From Viola odorata (Eukaryota > Streptophyta > Magnoliopsida > Malpighiales > Violaceae), in NCBI GenBank assembly GCA_963691705.1, contig OY829539.1:48644327-48708326 (forward strand): a stretch of DNA of 64,000 nucleotides. The letters are read 5' to 3'. The notes under the pieces are model-generated. The model made no database searches, was not told the DNA's origin, and saw nothing but the letters and a program-made list of their open reading frames with translations. The first letter of the stretch is position 1; each line of letters begins with the position of its first letter. This document shows, piece after piece, positions 34,338-47,042 of this stretch. The translations under genes were made by a program, and so were the position numbers.

Positions 34338-37300
34338 GAGTCTCCTATTCTGGAACTGCCGGGGGCTTGGGAACCCTCAGGCGAGTGCTAACTTTTCGAA
34401 ATTATAGGATTGGAGCTCCCAAATTTAATTTTTCTGTCTGAAACAAAACTGTACGTGAACGAATTCTAAAAGTTTAAGAATAAATGGTATTTTCCTTATG
34501 TTTTTGTTGTTGATTGTGAGGGTGACACTAGGAGAGGAGGCCTGGCTTTGCTGTGTAGAAATGATATTTTCGTAAATGTCTTGCGTAATGATGCCCATTG
34601 TATGGATATTGAACTATTAAATGACTTGACAAATGACCCCCCTTGGAGATTTATTGGCATTTATGGTTGACCAAATAGGGCGGATAAACACAAGACATGG
34701 GATATGATTAGAAGTCTAAGAGATAAGAGTTCACTCCCGTGGCTCTTTGTCGGGGACTTTAATGAAGTCATGTGGGGACATGAGAAACTAAGTGGTATGG
34801 AAAGACAGTTTAATGATGTGGATGCATTTCGATGCGCACTAGACTACTGTGATCTTATAGACGTAGGTTTTTTGTGGCCAAAATTTACCTGGTGTAACAA
34901 TCAAAGGGGAAACGTCACAATCATGGAGAGATTGGATAGAGGGACGACGAATGAGCAGTGGATGGGTTGTTTTCCCGATGCCACTATTAAACACCTCCCC
35001 CGCTTCGGATCTGATCATTGCCCTATTCTAATTCAGCTGTCCCCTAGAGCTGACCGACCGTCGAGAGGGAAAGTGTTTCGGTTCGAAGCGGCCTGGCTGA
35101 GAGAAGAGTCATGTTTCAACTTTGTTAAAGGGATGTGGAGTGGGGGAGAGCTCTTAGAGAATGGGGACTCGTTAGATAAACGCTTAGTACATTGGGGGGT
35201 AGAGTTGTCATGCTGGAGTAAGGAGGTTTTTGGTAACGTGCACAGATCCATTGTTTTGAAAAGAGAGCAATTGGGATGTCTCCAGAATCAACCAGTCTCA
35301 GACTCCACCCTTGATGAGATTGAGCATATTGGAAAGGAGATTGAGGAACTCATCCATCGAGAAGAGGTGATGTGGAAACAACGATCATGAGTCCTTTGGC
35401 TCGAAGAGGGAGATAGGAACACAAACTTCTTCCATGCCCGAGCTTCGCAACGTAAGAAGAAGAATACAATTGAGAGAATCCAAGATGAGTCGGGTAGGTG
35501 GAGGGAGTCTCGAGAGGAAGTAGAGAGGATATTCCTAGAATATTATAAGTCTCTATTCTCTTCTGGAGGAAGTGACCTTTCCTCAAATGTCCTACAAACC
35601 ATAGCCCCCAGTGTTTCCAATTCAATGAATTTCAATCTTGATCGGGTTTTCACAAAAGATGAAGTTTTTAAAGTTTTGAAGCAGATGCATCCTACGAAGG
35701 CCCCCGGGCCAGACGAAATGCCTCAGCTATTTTTTAAAAATTTTTGGTCTTTTTTAGAAAATCCTATTTGCAAAGCTATTCTTGGAATCTTGAATGATGG
35801 GGAAGACCCTAGCTACCTCAATCATACCTTTATCACCCTTATCCATAAAGTCGCCAACCCCTCAAAATATACCCAGTTTCACCCGATTAGCTTGTGTAAT
35901 GTCGTCTTTAAGCTGATAACCAAAGTTCTTGCGAATCACCTGAAACAAATCCTGCCAAGCATAGTATCAGAGAATCAGAGTGCTTTTGTTCCGGGTAGAC
36001 TCATTACCGACAATATTTTAATAGCCCATGATATTTTCCATAGGATGAATACAAAACGAGTTGGCCCAGGATGGATGAGCGTCAAGCTAGATATGAGTAA
36101 GGCCTATGACAGAGTGGAGTGGAACTTTTTGGAGGCAATCATGACCTGTATGGGTTTCTCGGCTAGATGGACATCTTTGGTGATGCGATGTGTCTTAACA
36201 ATTTCCTACACCATCCTCCTAAATGGGGCCCCGAGATCTACTTTCTATCCAGAGAGGGGCCTCCGGCAGGGGGATCAGTTGTCCCCATATCTATTTGTGC
36301 TTTGTGCTGAAGGCCTTTCAGCGATGCTTCAGATTGCAGCCTCGACTAACAGGATACATGGATACAGGGTCTGCCCGGGCAACCCACAGGTCAGTCATCT
36401 ATTCTATGCGGATGACAACCTCATTTTTGCGAAAGCGGAGGAAAGTGAGGCAGCAGTCATTAGCTCCATTCTGAAGGAATAGGAGGAAGCCTCTGGCCAG
36501 AAGATAAATCTAGACAAATCAGAAGTGTGCTTCAGCAAGAACATAGGCCAAGACGCCAGAATTCGGGTGAAGGCAAGATTAGGAATGGTGGAGACGGAAT
36601 CCCATGCTAGGTACTTGGGGCTTCCAGTGTCTTTTGGTCGCGCTAAGAAAGGGATGTTCGCACAGATAGGGGATAGGATCTGCAAGAGACTAGGGGGGTG
36701 GAAAGAGAAAAAAGTTATCCCAGGCAGGGCGGGATGTCCTAATTAAATCGGTCATCCAGTCCATTCCGACGTATATTATGAGTTGTTTTGAGATCCCAAT
36801 TTCCATACATAGAAAAGGCAACAAGAAAATTCTGGTGGGGGAAAATTCTGAGGAGCGCAAGATGCATTGGGTGTCTTGGGAAAAGCTCTGTAAGTCGAAG
36901 GACGTGGGAGGATTGGGATTTCAGAAAGTCAGGGAATTTAATCTTGCACTTCTAGCCAAACAAGGGTGGCGACTGCATAAATACCCAAACTCTCTGCTCT
37001 CCCAGATCTGAAAAGCGTGGTACTTTCCCCACTCGGACTTCCTAGAGGTAGGGATGGGCTCTCGCCCTAGTTACGTTTGGCGTAGCACTCTGGCAGAAAG
37101 AACAGTGCTCCATAAAGGATGATTCTGGAGGGTAGGGAATGACGAACGAATTCGGATTTGGAAAGTTCTGTGGATTCCGATAACTGCGAATGGGATGATC
37201 ACAACGCCGGTTACGGGCCTCGATGAGGAGGCAACAGTGGCTGAGTTTATTGATAGGGAATGAAGGTGTTGGAAGACAGACCTAGTGAAACAACTCTTTC

Positions 37301-39731
37301 TGCCACAAGAAATATCAGCAATATTAAGTCTACCGCTTAGTCGGAGTGAGGCGAATGATACTCTTGTGTGGAAAGGAACTACAAATGGGAAGTATTCAGT
37401 CCGTAGTGGATACCACTATCTAACATATGTAACATCACACGAGTGCCCGGATTCCAGTAGAGGTTGGTGGAAATTCTTGTGGGGGCTTTCTATCCCTCCA
37501 AAGTTCAAAAACTTCATGTGGAGGTTGGAGAGTGACTCTCTCCCAACTAGGGTGAACCTAGCAAGGAGAGGTGTATCGGTGGACCCCGTGTGTCCCTGTT
37601 GCAACGAGGAGGTTGAATCAACCCCACATCTGTTGTTGATGGGTGCCGAAACCAACAAATTTTAATCATGCAATTCACCATGCACAATTAATTAAAATTG
37701 TAGCAAGTGGTAAAAGGATCGAACCACAGGGATTTCTGGACAATAATAATTCCTTATAAATGACAAGATAAGTAACAGGTGGTAAATACCAATAATGGGG
37801 GGTTTTTTGTGTTGCAATTTAAATAACAAACAGAGAGAATAGAAACAGTAAACAAGTGGTATTTAGAATAACTCAGATGATGATAAATTCCCGATAAAGA
37901 CTCTTTTCGGGTCACGATTCATAAATGTCGATCATTGATGCAAGTGTTTTCAAAACCAAATTTAATAGAAAAGCTATAGAGACCAGCGGTACTCTGAGTC
38001 TCCTGCTCTCCTCCTACTCAAGATTCCTAAGGCGGTACTCCTACTAGGATCCCTAACCGTTCAATAACTTTAAGGCGGTACTCCTAATAAAGTTTAATTA
38101 AAGGGTTGATTAAACACGGGGAGAGACCTTTCCCGATCTAGAAGAGAATTTCTTCTACTCCTATAAATCGGATTCTACCATTTTCTAATTAGCTCTTACA
38201 CTAATTAGTTACCTACAGATTCCTATCAACAATGTAGAATCCAACGTTTCTAAGAAAAGATGTAATTGTTCGAATTAAATTCTAAGGTGATCAAACTTAG
38301 ATTGAATAAGAACAAATTGACATTCAAATAAAAAGAATAGAAATACAAACTTGGATTTTATGAAGCTTAATTAGATCTCACAACATATGAATCATAACCC
38401 TAGAGCCTTTACCAAGAATAGATAATTTAGCTAGAACAAGACATAATTAATTCAAACAATTATTATGCATGAATTAATTAAATCAAGGAATAAAGAAGAA
38501 AAGAATAATATATTGAAATTCTAGAACCAGTAGCCGAATTGTTGTTTTTGGAAGAGAAGATCCTTTTGCTTTTCCTGCGGCTAGGTATTTAACATGGTAA
38601 ATCCTCCCTAAAATTCCTAGAAAATAGGATTTAGATAATTATTAAACTAATTATTATGTTTCAGCTAATTACAAAGTCTTGTTCTTTCACAATGGTAGTA
38701 TGCGTCCCTCTCTTCTCATCATGGGCCCAAGCCCATTGGCTTCTTGTTGAAAACTTGCTTGGCTGCTACTATTTTTTCAGCACGAAAAACACAATTCAAG
38801 AGGGAGTTGCTGCATACTTTCTTTGGTTTCCACCAAATTCAAGCTCTTGTCATGGCTTTTCTTTCCTTTTCTCTCAATCTACTGTAGCTCAATTAATCTG
38901 TAAAAAGGAGTAGAAATAGCCACAATTAGCAGTATCATCAATCAAAATAATAGGAAAATAGGATGATTAATAAGGCATTTTAGCACTCAATCAGTTGTTG
39001 TCTTGCCCGTTTGCAAGGGGGGTGTGGGGAAAGTTTACTTTCTGGGATAGGGTTTCGGGGCTGCAAGGAGACAGCTGGGTGGATTGGCTAGCAGGGCTAC
39101 AAACATCTTTGGATGAATCGGATATAGAGAAGCTCATCTCCATCCTTGGGTCCCTATGGACATCGAGAAATAACAGGATCTTCCGTCAGTGCGATGAATC
39201 AATCCAAGAGCTTGTTATTAGAGGCGGGAAATTGTTGTCTGATTTCAAGGAGGCATGGTGTCAGCAGCACATGCCTGCTGCCCCGACTCCCCAACCTGTC
39301 GTCCCGAAATGGAAGCCTCCTACTACAGGGGTGGTAAAGGTAAACACAGATGCAGCGGTAGGGACCACGAGCATTGACTTGAGATTTATAGCTCGAGATA
39401 CAAGGGGTGAAACGGTGTTCTCAGGAGCAATTTACCTTCCGCATAGAACTGAGGCGCGAACAGCGGAGGCTCTGGCGCTAAGAGACGCTATAACATAGGC
39501 TCGCCAATGGGGTGCGACATGATTATAGTTGAGTCTGACTGTTTGCAGAACGTCGTCGCCCTGATCAATGGAGATTTCTCATTAAGCTATGTGGGATTGG
39601 TGCTGGAAGAGGTGGCACGCCTAGCTTCTACTTTCCATAACTGCTCCTTTATGCATACAAGACGGTCCACGAATATCCCAGCACATGAGTTAGGCCAATT
39701 GGCTTTGATTTCCGGTTTAAGAAATATATAG
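34338..39731 (+). pseudogene. LINE ORF2: endonuclease, reverse transcriptase, zf-RVT, RNase H; multiple breaks
   Basis: Starts MSLLFWNCRGLGNPQA. The endonuclease has GDFNEVMWGHEK and a terminal GSDHCPI motif (35010s). RT shows LDMSKAYDRVEW, GLRQGDQLSPYLFVLC and FYADDNLIFAK. The zinc-binding RT-linked domain reads PPKFKNFMWRL with CPCC (37500-37640). RNase H follows (VVKVNTDAAVG, EARTAEALALRDA, IIVESDC). Stops occur near 34407, at 35388-35390 and 36480-36482; a frameshift lies near 36715, several stops between 37012 and 37284, and a stop plus frameshift near 39496. The solo LTR splits the zf-RVT/RNase H join without changing frame (1362 bp inserted). Confidence 0.92.
37637..38993. mobile_element. 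Solo LTR of 1357 bp in the LINE
   Basis: Starts TGATGGGTGCCGAAACC, ends CACTCAATCA, flanked by GTTGT at 37632-37636 and 38994-38998. Removing it and one GTTGT rejoins the LINE frame as PHLLLSCPFARGVWG, which confirms the borders. No internal domain or second LTR is present, so it is read as the product of LTR-LTR recombination. It has two diverged AAGGCGGTACTCCTA repeats near 38030 and 38072. Confidence 0.88.
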
Positions 39732-39833
39732 ATAGGGGAATGCCCCGAGGTGATCGCGCCTTTTGTACTTGAAAATATGAATTAATCCAATTATTTTTTT
39801 CTTTAAAAAAAAATCTATAGTATTCACTTAAAA

Positions 39834-40543
39834 TATAGTTCGGGTGCTTCATTCTCGATGATCATCCCCGTTATATTAATTTAGTTTTTGACTTTCTACC
39901 TTACATATAAAGAATGAAGTTAAATTCAAATCCACAACTATGAATATGATCATAACAAAAGAATTTATTAACCAATAGGTATATAGTCCATTGGTTGTTT
40001 TATTAGTGGCAAAGATACTGATTGAAAATCGGACATCAATTTAAATCCCACCTCATCTATAAAACAAAAATTAGATTTATTTATTTTTATTCGACTTTAT
40101 CATAATATTACTAATTATTGACTTTTATAACACTTTAATAGAGGGAAAAAATCATTGATTAAGAAAGAAGAAAAAAAAAACACACTAACAGCTTTCAATT
40201 TTTCATTACTATATTTTCACAAGAAAATGAGGTGTCTATCAAACTTCAACTTTCTCAAGAAAATGATTTTTTATTAATTTCATGAAGCTGACGAGACAAT
40301 GACATAACTATAGAATATTCACATTATTCAATAAGTCCCTTCAAGAAAAAACAAAAAAAGATTATTCAACAAAACAAAAACCTTTTAATTTTATTATTTA
40401 TATTTATACTCTAATGCGGATGAGCGGCTAATATGTACTAATTCGTTGGTTGTCTAATTTGTAGTAAAATATCAGTAGAAATTAGTATCTAAATTCAAAT
40501 CTCATTTTCCCGTTGTTTTTTTAAAATGCAAATGAGCCTAATG
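39834..40543. other. AT-rich spacer
   Basis: No gene or element recognised. Two weakly similar stretches containing TTGGTTGT and AAATC(C/T)CA(C/T) occur near 39990 and 40445. Confidence 0.3.
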
Positions 40544-40552
40544 AAAAGAAAA

Positions 40553-41908
40553 GGGATAAATACATTTTGGGGTCCTGCACTTGAATTTACTAACTGATTA
40601 GGTACCTCTGTTTTTTTTATATTTAAAACGTACTTGCACTCAAACACAACGACACATTTGGTACCTCACCCTAACGTCATCCACATTATGCCATTAACTC
40701 GCCTACGTGGCATGCCACATCAGATGCCACGTCGGACGTGGCTTACGTGGCATGCCACGTAGGCAAAAATTGATCCGGATGCCGTCAACCCACCCGAATG
40801 AACTGGGCTTCACGAACGACATGTCGTCCGCATGTTTGAGTGACATGTCGTTTGCTTTCCTCTTTGGGCCGGCCACCCCCTCTCTTTTAATCCCTCTTTT
40901 TATTTCATTTTTTCATTCCTTCCCTTTCTATTTTGTTTCTTTTCTTTTTCAATTTAGGGCTGCATCAAACGCAGCCCTCTTCTCCCTTCTGCTTCTCTAT
41001 TTATTTCTTTTCTTCTTTCTGCACAACAATAGACAACAAAATAAACTAAATCAACTCTTTTTTTCCCTTTTTTTCTATTTTCTCTTCTACTCTTGTTGTG
41101 CTGCGATGGAGACGGAGAGTGATGCGGCGGCAGTGGGTGGTTTGGGCAGCGGCGATGTGGCGAGGCTGGCGGTGATGGTTGCGGTGGCTGTCAGTGATCG
41201 ATTTTGGTAGATTTTTGGTGATGAGTTGTTGATTGGGTTATGTGGTGGTTTGGGGCTGGATTAGGCAGTGAGTGGCGGTTTGATGGTTGGCAGTGGCGAT
41301 GGCGTAGGGCAGTGGCGGAGGCGGAGGCCCTGATGGCTGCGGTGGTGCTCGATTGGCAGCGGCGACAGCGGGCAGCGGCGGCGCTGGAGGGATTTGGGGT
41401 TTTGGCAAATATGAATTTGGCTTTAATTTGGGAAAGGATTTGGGATTGGAATTAATTGCGGGATGATTGATTGGAATGATTGATTTGGATTTTTGGCAGA
41501 GGGATATGGCTTGATTTAATTTGGCAGTGATGTAGCTTGGATTTAATTTGCAAAGATGGTTTTGAATTAATTTGGGAGGATTGAATTTAATTGATTTTCA
41601 TGCACATGAACGACATGTCACTCAAACATGCGGACGACATGTCGTTCGTGAAGCCCAGTTCATTCGGGTGGGTTGACGGCATCTGGGTCAATTTTTGCCT
41701 ACGTGGCATGCCACGTAAGCCACGTCCGACGTAGCGTCTGATGTGGCATGCCACGTAGGCGAGTTAAAGGCATAATGTGGATGGCGTTAGGGTGAGGTAC
41801 CAAATGTGTCGTTGTGTTTGAGTACAGGTACGTTTTAAATCAAAAAAAAAACAAAGGTACCTAATCAGTTAGTAAATTCAAGTGCAGGATCAAAAATGTA
41901 TTTATCCC
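40553..41908. mobile_element. Foldback element 4 with perfect 9-bp target duplication (1356 bp)
   Basis: Ends GGGATAAATACATTTT and AAAATGTATTTATCCC are inverted and the element is flanked by AAAAGAAAA at 40544-40552 and 41909-41917. The arms are about 300 bp, with CACTTGAATTTACTAACTGA, GGTACCTCACCCTAACG and CTACGTGGCATGCCACGT, then GAACGACATGTCGTC and GTGACATGTCGTT. A 9-bp duplication with long arms fits a Mutator-like foldback. The centre (about 40860-41610) is unrelated to the arms: pyrimidine-rich, then a GC-rich GGCGG/GCGATGG region that reads as Ala/Gly-rich frames without stop for short distances; no known domain. Confidence 0.88.
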
Positions 41909-41917
41909 AAAAGAAAA

Positions 41918-42759
41918 CACATGGTACCACTAATTTACTTTTAGAATTGGGTAGTTAACTCACTAATCATTACACATTAATAGGATTATCCCTTCATGAC
42001 ATCTGGTAGGTTCAGAAGATTTTGTATATTTAATTCAAACAGATTATGTTTATTGTTTAGAAACCAAACTCTATCAGAAAATTCCACCGAGAAATTAGGT
42101 TTGGAGTATATTTTTAATATTTTTTTTGACTGATGTAAAAACTGGAACCTAAATTCCTATTTATATTTTACCATGAGCAAATGTATTTAATTTACTATGT
42201 ATTAGAAAAAATATATTTTTTAAAAATAAGTGAGTTCAGATAGACTCGAAATACTATTACTCTTATTATATAATTCGGCAGATAGGTGGAAATGACCATT
42301 ATTTTGTTTACTAATGATAGTATAAGTAGAGTTTGAGTGTTAGTTTTCCGTATTAATTTTAAATACCCTGATAAATCACCTTTTTGTTAAGAGAAAAAAA
42401 CAGAAAGCAGAATACAAAAATCTTTCATTTATAGAAATTCTCATCCCTTTGGTACATATGAAGAAGAATAAAAAACAACTTATTATTCATAATGGCACAT
42501 AAACGAACCCATTTTTGGACCGAGCATGTAAAACAAACATGGGCATCCATTTTTTTCCAGTTGGATACACTAAACCTAAAACCCCACTCCCACCCACCTT
42601 AGATTACATCTCCTACGCCATTGCTTAGATTAGATTCCACTTCCAATTCTCAGGTCAACAGTCACAGAAGACTCCATTTTTGTGCCAGCTATTAGCTTGA
42701 TTGCAGTTTAAAAATTCATCTTATAGAAGCCAACAGTAAATGGAGAGACGTTTCCTGCT
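41918..42759. other. Spacer and OEP61 3' UTR
   Basis: No coding signal. The interval from about 42420 to 42759 is the likely 3' UTR of the minus-strand gene that ends at 42760. Confidence 0.35.
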
Positions 42760-45700
42760 CTACCTCCCGATGAAGCCCAACCGGTGAAGGATCACTGCTA
42801 AGATGAGCATGCATATGGCCAGGATCAAACCGGGTCTTCCTAGTAACCAGTTCTTTGCCTTCTTTGCACCTTCAGCTCCTTTTTGGATCCTATCGGCCCA
42901 TCTCATCTGCACCAAATTAGAGGAAAAGCTATTTGAAATGCACAATCGATGAAGGGCAACAATACAATGCTAACCATAACTACTAACATCTACTATCACC
43001 TTTCCATATGATAACAGAAAATAATTTTTCATAGAGGTTATTCTGCCTCATATTTTTGCCTCACATCTGAGCCTATGTACGTATACAAGTACACGTCATT
43101 TTTCTCGATTTGAAAGGACAACTGATTTGTTTGTAAGTGGCAATTAGAATATTATTGAAGTCATAATTGATTATTTTGTTGGTTCCATTTCCTCTATCTT
43201 TAAGTAGAGTCTCTGAATTTGCTTTAACCTTGATTTCATAGCAATTGGAAAACTACTAATAACTCAAGTCATTCTAAATTCCTAAAAATAGCAAGATCAA
43301 TCATGGATTCTCAATCTAAAGCACATAATTAAACAACAAAAGTAAATATGACCAAGAAGGTACCATTCTATCTAAGTCCTCTGGAGACAAAGATGACATG
43401 GCCTGTTGAGCTTTAGCAGCATCCTCTGGAGAAAGTTTCATGCCAAACTGTTCACTCATGTTAGCCATCATCTCTGGGTTCATATTCTTCATCATTGACA
43501 TGAACATCTACCAATATGCACACAATGAGAGATTCAGAATTAAAAGGTGAAGAGAAAATGTGACTATAAATAGTCTGCGTGTATAAATTGATGCTTTGTT
43601 TGCATGCTATTTTCAACTTGCGATTTCACTTTTATCTGAAACCTCAAGATCAATCTAAACAAAACATTAACTAGGATGCTTTCAGAAACCACAAAACTAG
43701 AATACTCAATTGATATGTTATTGTAGACAGAACAAATTATTTTCATTTACACATATTTACCATCAAAACAATGTACCTGCCGCATAGCTGGATCTTTCAT
43801 TTGGTTTCTCATTTGTTCTTGCATATCAGCAGCTGAGGAAGGAAAGCTTGATTGAGAACCACGTCTTGAAGTTGAAGAGATATTACTGGAGGAACTTGTT
43901 TCACCACTGCCATTATAATCATTAGCTGCATGCTTTCCTCGAGATTTTGTCAGTCCCGATCCACCATCAGAACTTCCTTGACTGGTATTTGAAGTGCCAG
44001 TTGCGTGATCAGAGCCATTTCCTCTTAAAGTGGATGAAATTTCAAACATTTTCTGAACTTCTTCTGATGACATCTTACTCATCATATCACTTGCTGTTTT
44101 AAGCATGTCAGGTGTCATATTTGGTGGAACAGAACCAGGTTTAAAGCCGTTAAAGCTAGCATCCAAACCACCAGTACTGCTTGGATTTCCTCCCTGAAAT
44201 GAGGAAGCCATTTGAAGTATGTTTTGAAGCTCATCAGGTGACATCTTGCTTATCATATTTGAGGCGGTACTAAACATATCAAGAGGAACCTCTCCAGCTT
44301 GTGCACCGCTTAAAGAAGCCAAAGTTTCAGGATTGGCTTTTGAAATGAAATTTTGGAATGATCTACAGTAAAACAAGGGGGAAATTGGAAGTTAGGCTTA
44401 AGGCAAATTCATTGTGCAAAATAGCCAGAAGATAAACACTGGAAAAAAACTCCATGGCATAAGAGAACGGAGGATCGGGCTCATGGGTGAAGTTTCCGAT
44501 TTTATCCTTGCACTTCAAACTAAATAATGATCACTGCCTTGAGTTCCGGTTTCTATAATGATAACCTTGTTATTTCAAAGTTCTTATATGCAGTGTTCAT
44601 TAGTTGACAAAAAAAATGTAAAGTTTACAACTAGTCTGCCTGCTTCTATGGTGAAAGAACAAACAACCATGGTAGCTTTCTTGATAGAGAAAGTGATGGA
44701 AGTCTCAAGAAGGAGTAAAAGGAAATGAGTTTTTCTCTAATAAAACAAAAGACCCAAGCTTACCTTAAAATAAAAATACAAACAAAAAATGCCTAACAAA
44801 CTAAGGCAGAAAATTCCTCTGAAGGAGATTATTACAAAACAGATCTTTTCACTGCTTAGCTACAACAATAGTGGCCATGTAACCTATTAATTACTGAGGA
44901 TAATAGAGGTGAAAAAAGGGAAATGCCACGAAGCTCTACTTCGATTGGGAGGCAGGAGATGAGACAGTAAAAAGGAATTCCCGAGGCCACACAAATAAAA
45001 GAGAGGAAAAAGTCCAGATGGATCTACGAACCTGATAGCTTCTGGGTCACTCCTGAGAGTCTGTATAGATTCTGAATTGTCTGCAAAAGCTGCACTCTTA
45101 CTCTTACTCTGACTAACACTTTTAGATGCATCGCTACTTTCTGATGGCTGTCTGACTGATGCACTCTTAAGGTTTTCAGAAGGCACAGCCTGTGCTTCAT
45201 CAGTTATTTCTTCAATTACCAATCCTATCATAAATACAGAGGGCAACTGCCAATTAAGAATTGGAGAATGAAACACACACATCATAGGTCTCATGCAGCA
45301 GTGAAAATGTATAGACCCGAGTAAAAGTCAAAGGCTACAATAAAGTCCTGTACCACTTCGCGCCTGATGACCACCTTCTTGAGACAATCTCTCCTCAGCA
45401 TCCCTAAGTAAACAATAACCGCATTAAACAGCATCTTACATCAAGCACCAAATGCCTCATCTATTATTTATTTAAAACTCTCAGAAGCTATATACAGTAT
45501 GTAGAAGGTATGGAACACCTAGATTAGGAAAAACATCAGCATGGAAAGCACAAATCAAACACTAGCTAGCCATAGAAAAGGGAAACAAGAACATAGAAGA
45601 TCAACAAGGTAAAGAACATATGCACAAATTAACAAGTCGTAAGACTAGTGTTCAAACTTTGGAGCAACTTTCAGTCAGGAGCTCATGCCATGTATGGTTC

Positions 45701-47042
45701 CAGAAGTTCAAAATAGTCCATACCTTAACACCTCTGCAATAGTTTCATCATCGGGAGACACCTCAAGTGCTTTCTTCAAGTCAGAGACAGCATCCTAACA
45801 AACATTTGAAAGCAATTAGACAGCTTAAATAACAAAAAAAACATCAGCAAATAATTAAATAACCTCTTTGATGTTTTACAGACCAACAGTTTGTTACAAT
45901 TCAAAAATTCCACAAGTAAACTTACTTCAAATCGCGCTAGTTCTTTATATGCTTGGCCCCTTCGGTAAAGAGCTTTCATATTCTTTGCATCATACTCCAA
46001 AACCTAGGTAAAAATGTGATCATATTCAGATAGAAGGAAAACATTTGTGAGAACAAAATATTTGGCAGACAAAAAAGAATTGAACAAGCTGTACTCATCT
46101 CCTCATCCAAAAGCAGTCAAAAAGAGTAAAGAAAAAGGCAATTGTGCCATTATGTTCTATCATTCTCCTAGATATACACTTGGTATCAAGAGTTTTTAAA
46201 CTGAAATGCTAATAGGTCGTGATTACCTCGGAGCCCTCTTTTATACAGTCATCGTACTGCTTTGTTCTGAGATAACAAGACATGAGGTTAAGAGAGCATG
46301 CCAACGAGAGTGTTCTCGCTTTGGAGGATGGAATTTCTTGTAAATTTTTCTTTGCCTAACATTTCAAATAAGGAAGTCAGTTCATCAATAGAGAAGCAAA
46401 CAGCAGAAACCATAAAAACAGCAGGCAGAGACATGAATGCAAATACTTACAAGCAAATACTTCTGCATGGCATCCGCATACCTCCCTTGACTATGAAACT
46501 CATTGCCCTGGCAGAGAACAAACGATTCCATTAAATCAGCACAACAAGCTTGGGTCAAAAGGAATTCATAAAAATTGAGAAGAAACAAAAACCTACCTGA
46601 TTCTTCAACATGTTAGCAGCACTAAGTTCATAGGAGACCTGCGCATCCACTCGAGCTTGCATAGCAGCAATCTCTTGAGGAGAGGCATTGGCCATTTTTT
46701 CACCGATTTGGGCCATCTCCTCCGGGCGCGTGTTCTTCAATTGTTGGGCGGCCTGCTTCCAATCGCGCGGGTTCATGTTCTTCATGCTCTCAGAAGCCAT
46801 CCTCACTAGGTCAGGATTGGACATAACCTGAGATTTACAATTACAATTATGAATCAGAATCGACCAATGAAGAACAAACGAATCAAATTGAATTGGAATT
46901 GGATAGAATCAGTGAATAGACAGTAAAAAGAAGAGAAGAGAAAGACCTGCTGCTGGATCTTAGCAAACTCGTCCGGCGACATGCGACTCATCTGCTCCTG
47001 AGCGAGCTTGATCATCTCGGGATCCATCATTCCGTTAAACAT
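42760..47042 (-). CDS. OEP61: Outer envelope protein 61 / TPR7, TPR co-chaperone receptor with C-terminal anchor
   Basis: OEP61 is a tail-anchored TPR protein of the plastid outer envelope and ER that binds Hsp70-bound precursors. Eleven exons: 47042-46947, 46827-46597, 46507-46451, 46355-46227, 46003-45926, 45794-45724, 45403-45354, 45224-45032, 44362-43777, 43507-43364, 42906-42760; phases close to 593 residues. The start [20 protein letters not shown] and the [17 protein letters not shown] repeat are diagnostic. The TPR clamp covers about residues 105-225 ([58 protein letters not shown]). A Ser-rich linker holds STI1-like [20 protein letters not shown] repeats. The tail is [20 protein letters not shown], the membrane anchor at about 568-590. 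All exons are intact. Confidence 0.95.

Larger units (their letters stand above)
32795..39813 (+). mobile_element. L1-type LINE with 20-bp target duplication, split by a solo LTR
   Basis: The direct repeat TCTATAGTATTCACTTAAAA occurs at 32775-32794 and 39814-39833, and the right copy is preceded by an A run, as target-primed integration leaves. Total span 7.0 kb, of which 1.36 kb is the inserted LTR with its duplication. ORF1-like sequence (33290-34071) is Gly-rich and acidic but lacks the usual DUF4283 and CCHC knuckle, so it is degenerate or internally deleted. ORF2 starts near 34338. Confidence 0.92.

Noticed and set aside
40707..41455. Two open frames in foldback element 4
   Set aside because: One runs through the inverted arm and pyrimidine tract, the other is GGCGG-type composition; kept only as possible captured DNA.
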